DNA from: CAYNFS01 sp964396685 | Lineage (GTDB): Bacteria > Patescibacteriota > Doudnabacteria > UBA920 > 2-01-FULL-46-14 | DNA length: 6,138 nt | Assembly: GCA_964396685.1 (NCBI GenBank) | Contig: CAYNFS010000024.1 | Coordinates: 1-6,138 of the forward strand | Direction: 5' to 3' | Part shown: in pieces, positions 1 through 5,557 of the stretch | Layout: every line of letters starts with the position of its first letter | How positions within the stretch are numbered: position 1 is the first letter of the stretch | Notes under the pieces: model-generated | The model's database searches: none | The model's input: the letters and a program-made list of their open reading frames with translations, nothing else | Told to the model about the DNA's origin: nothing | Position numbers and translations under genes: made by a program

Positions 1-1805
1 CTCTTCGCCAAATTCCTCGGTCTATCCACGTCCCGGCCCAGTGCCACAGCCGCGTGATAGGCCAAAAGCTGTAAAGGAATGGTATTCAGAAGCGGCTCCA
101 GAAGCTCCATGGTTTTCGGCACATAGATAATATCATCCGCCAGATCCTGCGCTTCTTTATCTCCCTCTGTAGCAATTAAAATCGTTTTGGCTCCTCGGGC
201 TCTTACTTCTTCAATATTGCTTTTCATCTTCTCGTAAAGCTGGTTTTTGGTCATAATCGCCACCACTGCCGCATCCTGGCCGACAAGGGCCAATGGCCCG
301 TGCTTGAGCTGTCCTCCGGCAAAACCCTCGCTATTGATATAAGATATCTCTTTTAGCTTAAGCGAACCTTCGAGCGCCACCGGATAATCCACTCCGCGGC
401 CCAGAAAAAAGATAGTTTTGGCTTTGATATATTCTTTGGCTATATGTTGAATCCTCGAACTTTGAGAAAGAATCATGTTCATCTTAACAGGTATTTCCAA
501 AAGCGCTTGCAGTAGCCGCTGGCCGGTTGCGACTGTCGTATGTTTCAACCTTCCGAACTCCAGAGCATAAAGCAAAAGCACAGCCGTCATATTAGTATAA
601 GCTTTGGTGGAAGCAACGGCCAGCTCGGGACCGGCATGTATGTATGTCCCAGCGCCTGCTTCTCTCGCAATTGTGGAGCCGACCACATTGACGATTCCGC
701 GTACGATTGCTCCCTTTCTTTTTGCTTCCCTTAAGGCCATCAATGTATCAATGGTCTCGCCCGACTGGGAAATTGCAAAAACCAAAGTCCTCTCATCCAA
801 AATGGGATCGCGGTAACGAAATTCACTGCTAAAATCAACTTCGGTCGGAAGTTCTGCCAGTCTTTCGAAAGCGTATTTGCCGATAAGGCCGGCGTGAAAA
901 GCGGTCCCCTCGGCGATTATCACGATTCTTTTGATTTCCCGCATCTCGCTCTCGGTCACGTTAAGCCCTCCCAGCCTGGCGGTTCCTTCTTCCATATAAA
1001 TGCGGCCGCGAATCGCATCTTCAAAGACCGTCGGCTGGTCAAAAATTTCCTTGAGCATAAAATGCTCAAAGCCTGCTTTTTGCGCCTGTTCCTGGTCCCA
1101 TTCGATTTGGGTAGTTTTCTTGCGGATAACCTCGTCTTTGAGATTCAAAATCTGGAGCCCGCTTCGACTAACTTCTGCGATTTCTCCGTCATCCAAAAAA
1201 GTTACTTGTTTGGTATAAGCAAGCATCGGTGTTACATCAGAAGCCAGATAATACTCGTCATCAGCATGACCAATAACCAGGGGGCTTCCTAATCTGGCTG
1301 CGATTATTTTGTCAGGATAGTCTGCGTGAATTGCTAAAATTCCATAAGTTCCGCGAACGCTGACTAATGCTTTCCTTACGGCTTTAGCTAAGTCTCCCTC
1401 ATAGTGCTTCATAATCCATTTGGCCAAAACCTCGGTATCAGTTTCCGATTCAAATTTTTCCCCAGAGAGTTTGGCTTTTAACTCGCGATAGTTTTCAATG
1501 ATCCCGTTGTGTACGAGCGCCAGTTTTCCAGAACCTGCGAAGTGCGGATGAGCATTTGCTTCCGTAACACCGCCGTGTGTGGCCCAGCGGGTATGAGCAA
1601 TACCCAAGTTGCCCGCAAGCTTTTTATCTCGTAACTTCCCAGCCAAAATCTCGACCTTGCCAACCGCTCTAACGCGCGTGATTTTTCCGCCCTCCAAAAC
1701 CGCGACTCCGGCGCTGTCATACCCTCGGTATTCGAGATTATGCAGTCCTTGAAGTAGAATAGGCAAAGCTTCTTTATTCCCGATGTAGCCGACAATTCCA
1801 CACAT
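1..1805 (-). CDS. glmS: Glutamine--fructose-6-phosphate aminotransferase (isomerizing), 3' end cut by window
   Basis: GlmS converts fructose-6-phosphate and glutamine to glucosamine-6-phosphate, the cytosolic entry step to UDP-GlcNAc and cell-wall amino sugars. The reading frame is open from ATG 1805 to the left edge, giving 601 codons. It stops at ...PRNLAK, so only about five to eight residues are missing against the usual ~609. Residues 1-220 are a class II glutaminase domain: MCGIVGYIG supplies the N-terminal nucleophile Cys2, with HTRWATHG at 71-78, then HNGIIEN and SETDTEV. Two SIS domains follow. SIS1 has the sugar-phosphate loop SQSGET at 346-351; SIS2 has KLKEISY, LKHGP (His502) and the near-terminal Lys601. 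In SIS1 the usual CGTS[YF]H is EGTAFH (residues 299-304), which is unusual. The start is fixed by the required MCGI. No Shine-Dalgarno is visible because a palindrome lies directly upstream. The gene follows trmB on the same strand, so co-transcription is possible. No glmS ribozyme is seen. Confidence 0.97.
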   Translation of the reverse strand, partial: MCGIVGYIGNKEALPILLQGLHNLEYRGYDSAGVAVLEGGKITRVRAVGKVEILAGKLRDKKLAGNLGIAHTRWATHGGVTEANAHPHFAGSGKLALVHNGIIENYRELKAKLSGEKFESETDTEVLAKWIMKHYEGDLAKAVRKALVSVRGTYGILAIHADYPDKIIAARLGSPLVIGHADDEYYLASDVTPMLAYTKQVTFLDDGEIAEVSRSGLQILNLKDEVIRKKTTQIEWDQEQAQKAGFEHFMLKEIFDQPTVFEDAIRGRIYMEEGTARLGGLNVTESEMREIKRIVIIAEGTAFHAGLIGKYAFERLAELPTEVDFSSEFRYRDPILDERTLVFAISQSGETIDTLMALREAKRKGAIVRGIVNVVGSTIAREAGAGTYIHAGPELAVASTKAYTNMTAVLLLYALEFGRLKHTTVATGQRLLQALLEIPVKMNMILSQSSRIQHIAKEYIKAKTIFFLGRGVDYPVALEGSLKLKEISYINSEGFAGGQLKHGPLALVGQDAAVVAIMTKNQLYEKMKSNIEEVRARGAKTILIATEGDKEAQDLADDIIYVPKTMELLEPLLNTIPLQLLAYHAAVALGRDVDRPRNLAK

Positions 1806-1880
1806 AGCTTTACGAATTACGAATGTTTACCAATGTACGAATATTCGTACATTCGTATTGATTCGTTATTCGTAAAGCTA
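1805..1880. repeat. 76-bp imperfect palindrome of TACGAAT/ATTCGTA heptamers between trmB and glmS
   Basis: The whole trmB-glmS gap is one inverted repeat centred between 1842 and 1843. Outer arms of 13 bp (1805-1817 and 1868-1880) are perfect, a central 22-bp palindrome (1832-1853) is perfect, and the parts between match at 9 of 14 positions. The hexamer ACGAAT occurs three times on the plus strand (1812, 1819, 1837) and four times inverted (1843, 1851, 1861, 1868). The outer arms include the trmB stop codon (1878-1880) and the first base of the glmS ATG. As RNA it would form a long, AU-rich hairpin just before the glmS start. There is no U-tract, so a normal terminator is unlikely. It could be a mobile palindromic repeat, an mRNA-processing or stability element, or a multi-site operator. 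Confidence 0.85.
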
Positions 1881-2627
1881 TAATCTTCCCCATATAAACT
1901 CAAACAATATCTTCTGCGTTTGATATAAAGCGTCGTCTTCAATTATTATCCCGACCGGTTCGCCATTCGCGGCCAAAGAAATCATCGCGACTTTGCCGTC
2001 GTAAACGATTATGTAAGTCGGGGCGCTGTGCTCTTTGTCTATCCATTTGCGCTCATCAAGCCCCACAAGCTCGCCGCCTTTGCCGAAAGAAATCACTTGG
2101 TTGGCTATACTGGCTTTGATCCGGTCTTTGTTAAAGTTGGGATAAGATTTGTAAAGATATTCTTTGATATCAGATGAGGAGTAGACATAGTACTTCTTAT
2201 CCTTCTCTTTTTCCATAGAACTCAAGACATCCTGCAAAATTATTCTTATCCCCAATGCCCCTTCGTAATACTTCGCCACCGGTTTGTTGCCTGCTTTCTC
2301 ATATAGGGACTCCAGTTCCGGCAGAGATTTAGTAATTTGAAATTTAAGATTTTCAAAATTTCGCCGTTTGCTCTCAATCGCTTCCAAAAGTTTTTGCGGC
2401 GGCTCGGCCACAAAGTGCTGTTTTTTGGCCGATCTGTTATACTGCTTATGATAGCTAACTAAACCCAAATCAAGCAAATTTTTCAGAATATCATAAGTCG
2501 TGCCGCGGTTGACTTGAGCCTTTTGTGAAACAAGTCTAGCGGGCGAAGGTCCTAGCGAAATAAGGCTTAAATAAACCGATATTTCCTTTTCGTTAAGTCC
2601 AAATTGTCGGAGATTTTCTACAATCAT
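1878..2627 (-). CDS. TrmB-family winged-helix transcriptional regulator
   Basis: This 249-residue protein matches the TrmB family, which are sugar-responsive regulators best known in archaea. Residues 1-75 form a winged helix-turn-helix (LNEKEISVYLSL..., ...VNRGTTYDILKNLLDLGLVS), with the recognition helix at about 40-53. Residues 76-110 are charged and helical, likely a coiled-coil dimer segment. Residues 115-249 resemble the family's C-terminal effector region, with KYYEGALGIR and the typical ending PVGIIIEDDALYQTQKILFEFIW. The effector ligand cannot be told from the sequence. glmS follows on the same strand and an IMPase-family gene is divergent, so control of amino-sugar or sugar-phosphate genes is a reasonable inference. 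ATG 2627 is the first Met of the domain and lies about 24 nt from a predicted transcription start. No Shine-Dalgarno is evident. Confidence 0.9.
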   Translation of the reverse strand: MIVENLRQFGLNEKEISVYLSLISLGPSPARLVSQKAQVNRGTTYDILKNLLDLGLVSYHKQYNRSAKKQHFVAEPPQKLLEAIESKRRNFENLKFQITKSLPELESLYEKAGNKPVAKYYEGALGIRIILQDVLSSMEKEKDKKYYVYSSSDIKEYLYKSYPNFNKDRIKASIANQVISFGKGGELVGLDERKWIDKEHSAPTYIIVYDGKVAMISLAANGEPVGIIIEDDALYQTQKILFEFIWGRL

Positions 2628-2657
2628 ATTGACACATATAAAAATAGCAATAAAATA

Positions 2658-2685
2658 AGGGTAGCATACGCAAAAAATTTGTCAA
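2658..2685 (-). promoter_or_regulatory. Predicted sigma70-type promoter of trmB
   Basis: On the minus strand a consensus -35 box TTGACA (2685-2680) is followed, after 16 bp, by TACCCT (2663-2658) preceded by an extended TGC. The predicted start is near 2651, leaving a leader of about 24 nt. Its -35 box overlaps that of the divergent promoter, so the two promoters probably compete or share one regulator. Confidence 0.55.
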
Positions 2686-2707
2686 GATAAACTCTGCAAT
2701 ATATTTT
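2679..2707 (+). promoter_or_regulatory. Predicted sigma70-type promoter of the IMPase-family gene
   Basis: On the plus strand TTGTCA (2679-2684), a 17-bp spacer and TATTTT (2702-2707) form a plausible promoter. The predicted start near 2714 falls at the left edge of the palindromic repeat, so the transcript would begin with that repeat. It shares its -35 bases with the trmB promoter on the other strand. Confidence 0.5.
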
Positions 2708-2710
2708 AAG

Positions 2711-2795
2711 GTCATTGCGAGCGATAGCGAAGCAATCCCATTTCAAGAAGAGATTGCTTCATCCTCCGACTTGGTATCGGAGTCCTCGCAATGAC
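2711..2795. repeat. Dispersed palindromic repeat, copy 1 (GTCATTGCGAG family)
   Basis: The ends are an exact 11-bp inverted repeat, GTCATTGCGAG (2711-2721) and CTCGCAATGAC (2785-2795). Nested inside are GAAGCAATC/GATTGCTTC (2729-2737 and 2752-2760) and CTCCGA/TCGGAG (2764-2769 and 2777-2782). Two further copies lie in this window. This copy would make up nearly the whole 5' leader of the IMPase-family mRNA. Confidence 0.9.
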
Positions 2796-2809
2796 AGGAT
2801 TCAGCAGAT

Positions 2810-3559
2810 ATGTACGAACGCCAACTCAAAATCGCCATCCAGGCCGTAAAGAACTCCGAAAGAACTTTTCGGAAATATTTTGGCACGAAAACCCACGTGC
2901 AAAAGAAAGCCGGCAATTATCGCAATTTGGTTTCTTACGCCGATAAAAAAATTGAGGAGGAAATAAGGCGGCTCCTACATAAATACTTCCCCAGTAACGG
3001 ATTCATCGGCGAAGAAAATGGGACTACCAAAGCAGATGCTGAAAATGTCTGGGCAGTTGACCCGATTGACGGGACGACCAATTACCTTCAAGGTCTTTCC
3101 GACTGCGCCATATCAATAGCCTTGCTGAACAAAACAAAACCAGTCGTTGGCGTAGTTTATGCCCCATTTTTAGATAGGCTTTATACGGCAAACCACCGGC
3201 ACGGCGCTAAATTAAACGGCAAAAAGATAAAAATCGCCAAAACTCATGAAATGAAAAAGGCTTTTGGATCAATCGGCTGGGGCCGTGATACCGCCTTTGC
3301 ACTCAAAATGTTTTCCAAACTTCTGCCAAAAATCAGAAAAATGCGCGTACCCGGCTCGTCAGCTCTGGGTGTCTGCTATGTCGCCCAAGGAAGTTATGAC
3401 TTCTGGCTGGCCCATGACATGAAAATCTGGGATTATGCCGCCGCCCAAGTTATTTTGGAGGAAGCGGGCGGAGTATTTGTGCAACAAAAAAAACCGCCGT
3501 TGCAGATAGCGGGGAATAAAGTTCTTGTAAAAAAACTGACTGCCCTGCTGTCATCCTGA
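2810..3559 (+). CDS. Inositol-monophosphatase-family sugar phosphatase (IMPase/FBPase class IV-like)
   Basis: This is a 249-residue Mg-dependent phosphatase of the IMPase superfamily, close to the usual 250-270. Metal-site motifs are all present: GEEN (Glu68-Glu69), WAVDPIDGTTNY at 81-92 (Asp84, Asp87, Gly88, Thr89) and WDYAAAQVILEEAGG starting at Trp207 (Asp208). GSSALGVCYVAQG at 182-194 matches the substrate-loop segment. The family hydrolyses inositol-1-phosphate, and some prokaryotic members also act on fructose-1,6-bisphosphate; the substrate cannot be fixed from sequence alone. The third motif ends WDYAAA rather than the commoner WDxAAG. ATG 2810 is the first Met in frame next to conserved sequence and has only a weak AGG about 10 nt upstream. 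The last codons and the TGA run into repeat-like sequence. The gene stands alone, divergent from trmB and convergent with gapA. Confidence 0.92.
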   Translation: MYERQLKIAIQAVKNSERTFRKYFGTKTHVQKKAGNYRNLVSYADKKIEEEIRRLLHKYFPSNGFIGEENGTTKADAENVWAVDPIDGTTNYLQGLSDCAISIALLNKTKPVVGVVYAPFLDRLYTANHRHGAKLNGKKIKIAKTHEMKKAFGSIGWGRDTAFALKMFSKLLPKIRKMRVPGSSALGVCYVAQGSYDFWLAHDMKIWDYAAAQVILEEAGGVFVQQKKPPLQIAGNKVLVKKLTALLSS

Positions 3560-3613
3560 ACTTGCCTGCCCGCCTATGGAGGGATACGGAATCCAGCTAT
3601 GATATCCTGATCC
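3550..3613. repeat. Probable degenerate repeat tract between convergent genes
   Basis: GTCATCCTGA at 3550-3559, which includes the IMPase-family stop codon, and the later GGAATCCAG (3588-3596) and ATCCTGATCC resemble pieces of other widely scattered bacterial intergenic repeats. It abuts copy 2 of the GTCATTGCGAG repeat. Only one example is present here, so repeat status is inferred from resemblance. Confidence 0.35.
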
Positions 3614-3665
3614 GTCATTGCGAGCGAGAGCGAAGCAATCCTAACGTCGGAGTCCTCGCAATGAC
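3614..3665. repeat. Dispersed palindromic repeat, copy 2 (short form)
   Basis: GTCATTGCGAG (3614-3624) and CTCGCAATGAC (3655-3665) are an exact 11-bp inverted repeat. The interior keeps GAAGCAATC and the CGTCGGAGTCCTCGC end module but lacks the GATTGCTTC arm of copies 1 and 3, so this is a shorter internal-deletion form. It sits in the 114-bp gap between the convergent IMPase-family and gapA genes and may act as a bidirectional transcript-end hairpin, although no T-tract follows. A 14-bp perfect palindrome, ATGACAATTGTCAT (3661-3674), overlaps its right end and reaches the first base of the gapA stop codon on the plus strand. Confidence 0.88.
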
Positions 3666-3673
3666 AATTGTCA

Positions 3674-4690
3674 TTAAATCCTTTTCGCCAAATATTCCAC
3701 GAGCTTCACTACCTGGCTCACGTAGCCGAATTCGTTGTCATACCACGCTACGATATTGGCGAGCCTTCCGTCCACGATATCAGTGCTCAACAAGTCCACA
3801 ATCGCGCCGTGCGGGTTCCCGATAAAGTCAGCCGAAACCAAAGGAAGATTGCTTACCGCCAGTTTGCCTTTCAAATCTTGCTTGCTCGCCGTAATAAAAG
3901 CTTGATTTACGGCGCCCGGCGTTATTTTCTTTTTTAGCAAAACGCTTAAGCTTAGAAGGGAGGGATCAACCACCGGCACGCGAAAAGCAATGCCTGAAAA
4001 GCGTCCCTTAAGCTTCGGAAAAAGTTTGTCGATTGTTTTAGTGACACCCGTGGAAGTCGGGATTATTGACTGGGTTGCGGCTCTGGCTCTGCGCAAATCC
4101 TTGTGCGAACCGTCGTGCAGGTTTTGGTCTTGAGTAAAAGCGTGCACTGTATTGATAAATCCTCGCTCAATGCCGAAATTTTCCTCCAGGACTTTGATGA
4201 CAAGGGCAGTGCAGACCGAAGTGCAGGAAGCGGCCGAAATAATCCTGTCCCGGGCGGAATGAAAACTTTGCTCATTGATCCCGTAAACCAAAGTCAAACC
4301 CGGACCATCTACCGGCGCGGTAATCAAAACATATCTGCCCCCGGCCGCTAAATGCTTTTTCGCGTCCTCAATCTTGCGGTATTTGCCGCTGGCTTCAATC
4401 ACCAAATCCGGCCTGACCTTGCGCCAAGGAAGCCCGTTTGGTTCTTTTTCCTGGAAAAATCTGATGGGCTTTTTGTCTATGAAAAGCGTTTTGCCTTGAA
4501 CCTTGACTTCCTTGTCCCACATGCCGTACACAGAATCATACTTAAGAAGATGCGCATAGCCTGAAAGTTCGGAACGGCTGTTTGCGGCAACAATCTCCAG
4601 CATCGGATTGCCCCAGGCTATACGTAAAAAAATCCGCCCCACCCGCCCCAACCCATTTATGACGATTCGCAGTTTTTTATTCTGTGGCAT
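3674..4690 (-). CDS. gapA: Glyceraldehyde-3-phosphate dehydrogenase, phosphorylating, divergent cofactor site
   Basis: GAPDH interconverts glyceraldehyde-3-phosphate and 1,3-bisphosphoglycerate in cytosolic glycolysis/gluconeogenesis. Starting at ATG 4690 it has 338 residues, normal for the family, and MPQNKKLRIVINGLGRVGR puts the Rossmann loop at 12-19. The catalytic Cys156 lies in SAASCTSVC and the catalytic His183 in VHAFTQDQ. HKDLRRARAA, PTSTG, FRVP (phosphate-binding Arg) and the C-terminal WYDNEFGY are intact, so it should be active. The normal NAD-selecting stretch VAIND reads VAANSR, with the Asp replaced by Ser and followed by Arg, which hints at NADP use. SNASCTTNC is altered to SAASCTSVC. 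The frame is open to ATG 4750, but the extra 20 residues overlap the upstream gene further and have no family match. The chosen start overlaps the nucleotidyltransferase stop by 14 nt, suggesting translational coupling. Confidence 0.95.
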   Translation of the reverse strand: MPQNKKLRIVINGLGRVGRIFLRIAWGNPMLEIVAANSRSELSGYAHLLKYDSVYGMWDKEVKVQGKTLFIDKKPIRFFQEKEPNGLPWRKVRPDLVIEASGKYRKIEDAKKHLAAGGRYVLITAPVDGPGLTLVYGINEQSFHSARDRIISAASCTSVCTALVIKVLEENFGIERGFINTVHAFTQDQNLHDGSHKDLRRARAATQSIIPTSTGVTKTIDKLFPKLKGRFSGIAFRVPVVDPSLLSLSVLLKKKITPGAVNQAFITASKQDLKGKLAVSNLPLVSADFIGNPHGAIVDLLSTDIVDGRLANIVAWYDNEFGYVSQVVKLVEYLAKRI

Positions 4691-5513
4691 ATTTTTTGAT
4701 GACTTCTTCATAGACTTGCGGGGTGGATACATCATACCAATCCTCTTCAAAAGGATAAGCGTATAATTTGCCCTCTAATGCTAATCTTGGAAAAAGGTCT
4801 TTCTCCAGCCTTACCGAATCGGGAGAAATGTATTTGAAAACTCCGGGGTTAAGCGCGTAAATTCCGGCGTTAATCAAATGCGATTTGGTCTGAACCTGCG
4901 GCTTCTCCACGAAATCCACTATCCGGTTCCCCTGAATCATAGCGACCCCCCACATGGAAGATTTTTCCACCGAGGTCAAGGCCATGGTGGCTAACCCCCG
5001 ATGAGTATTGTGAAAATCCAGCAGATCCAGAAAATTCAATTTTGTGAACACGTCGCCGTATAAAACTAAAAATGGATTGTCTATAAAATGTTCCCGCGCC
5101 GCAAGCAACGGCTGGGCGGTACCGCGTTTATTCGTTCCCTGCCCGATATACTGAAGCTTGACTCCAAATTTGGATCCGTCGCCAAAATATTCTTTGATCT
5201 TGTCTCCCAAATGCCCTATTGAAATGTAAATGTCGCTTAGTCCCATTCCGCGCAAGGAAGAAATCGTGTGTTCCAAAAGCGGCTTGCCAAGAATCGGAAT
5301 GAGCGTTTTGGGAAGCTCGTAAGTAAGCGGGCGGAATTTAACGCCCTCTCCTCCGGCCAAAATCAAAACTTTGGTAGATTTTGGGAGAAGAGAAGAACCC
5401 AACAAAAATTCGATCGCGTGCGATCGGTTGCGAATTTTGGAACCGTCAATGACGCTGTCCAGGCGTTTGAGAAGGCCTTCATCTAAAGTGATCGTCAATC
5501 GCTTTTTGGCCAT
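4677..5513 (-). CDS. Sugar-phosphate nucleotidyltransferase with N-terminal ribbon-helix-helix DNA-binding domain
   Basis: In this 278-residue protein, residues 4-44 look like a complete ribbon-helix-helix (CopG/Arc type) domain: strand KRLTITL, helix DEGLLKRLDSVID, turn GSKIRNRS, then helix HAIEFLLGSSL. Residues 48-275 are a nucleotidyltransferase domain of the glucose-1-phosphate thymidylyl / mannose-1-phosphate guanylyl kind. Visible motifs are LAGGEGVKFRPLT (52-64), LPKTLIPILGKPLLEH, GTAQPL (131-136), YGDV with metal-binding Asp153, VEKP (202-205), NAGIYALNP and WYDVSTP (Asp261). The loop reads GEGVKFRPLT rather than the common GxGTRLRPLT. The base and sugar are not decidable from sequence. 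The only Met before residue 90 is Met1, so the DNA-binding part cannot be skipped by an internal ATG start. There is no Shine-Dalgarno and the leader is about 9 nt. The gene heads an operon with gapA. Confidence 0.92.
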   Translation of the reverse strand: MAKKRLTITLDEGLLKRLDSVIDGSKIRNRSHAIEFLLGSSLLPKSTKVLILAGGEGVKFRPLTYELPKTLIPILGKPLLEHTISSLRGMGLSDIYISIGHLGDKIKEYFGDGSKFGVKLQYIGQGTNKRGTAQPLLAAREHFIDNPFLVLYGDVFTKLNFLDLLDFHNTHRGLATMALTSVEKSSMWGVAMIQGNRIVDFVEKPQVQTKSHLINAGIYALNPGVFKYISPDSVRLEKDLFPRLALEGKLYAYPFEEDWYDVSTPQVYEEVIKKYATE

Positions 5514-5514
5514 A

Positions 5515-5534
5515 TATAATCACACTATATCATA
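5515..5534 (-). promoter_or_regulatory. Tandem 10-bp TATGATA-like boxes at the nucleotidyltransferase start (possible operator)
   Basis: On the minus strand TATGATATAG (5534-5525) is followed directly by TGTGATTATA (5524-5515), and the next decamer begins TATG at the start codon. One helical turn separates each TATG-like step. The first box also serves as the -10 element. Similar decamers occur at 5825-5854. Ribbon-helix-helix proteins often bind short tandem sites, so self-regulation is possible, but AT-rich coincidence cannot be excluded. Confidence 0.3.
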
Positions 5535-5557
5535 CCAAATAACCCAAAATCAACCAA
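5529..5557 (-). promoter_or_regulatory. Predicted promoter of the nucleotidyltransferase-gapA operon
   Basis: On the minus strand TTGGTT (5557-5552), a 17-bp spacer and TATGAT (5534-5529) with an extended TGG form a good sigma70-type promoter. The predicted start near 5522 leaves only about 9 nt before ATG 5513, too short for a usual ribosome binding site, so the mRNA would be nearly leaderless. Confidence 0.6.

Noticed and set aside
894..1292. Open frame of 132 codons on the plus strand
   Set aside because: It lies antisense inside glmS, whose motifs are continuous through this stretch; no family resemblance and no ribosome binding site.
1478..1801. 107-codon minus-strand frame
   Set aside because: It is a shifted frame within the glutaminase domain of glmS, where the real frame shows MCGIVG, HTRWATHG and SETDTEV.
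1805..1880. glmS ribozyme or a riboswitch upstream of glmS
   Set aside because: The gap is too short for the glmS ribozyme and is a simple hexamer-built palindrome; none of the ribozyme core is visible.
3614..3676. Classical rho-independent terminator for the gapA operon
   Set aside because: A hairpin is present but no T-tract follows on the minus strand, so it is kept only as a possible transcript-end hairpin.
3562..3937. Two plus-strand frames after the phosphatase gene
   Set aside because: They run through repeat copy 2 and antisense to the gapA C-terminus (WYDNEFGY region); no independent support.
4691..4750. Longer gapA start at ATG 4750 (20 extra residues) or at 4711
   Set aside because: The added residues do not match the GAPDH family and enlarge the overlap with the upstream gene. 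ATG 4690 gives the usual N-terminus just before KLRIVINGLGR.
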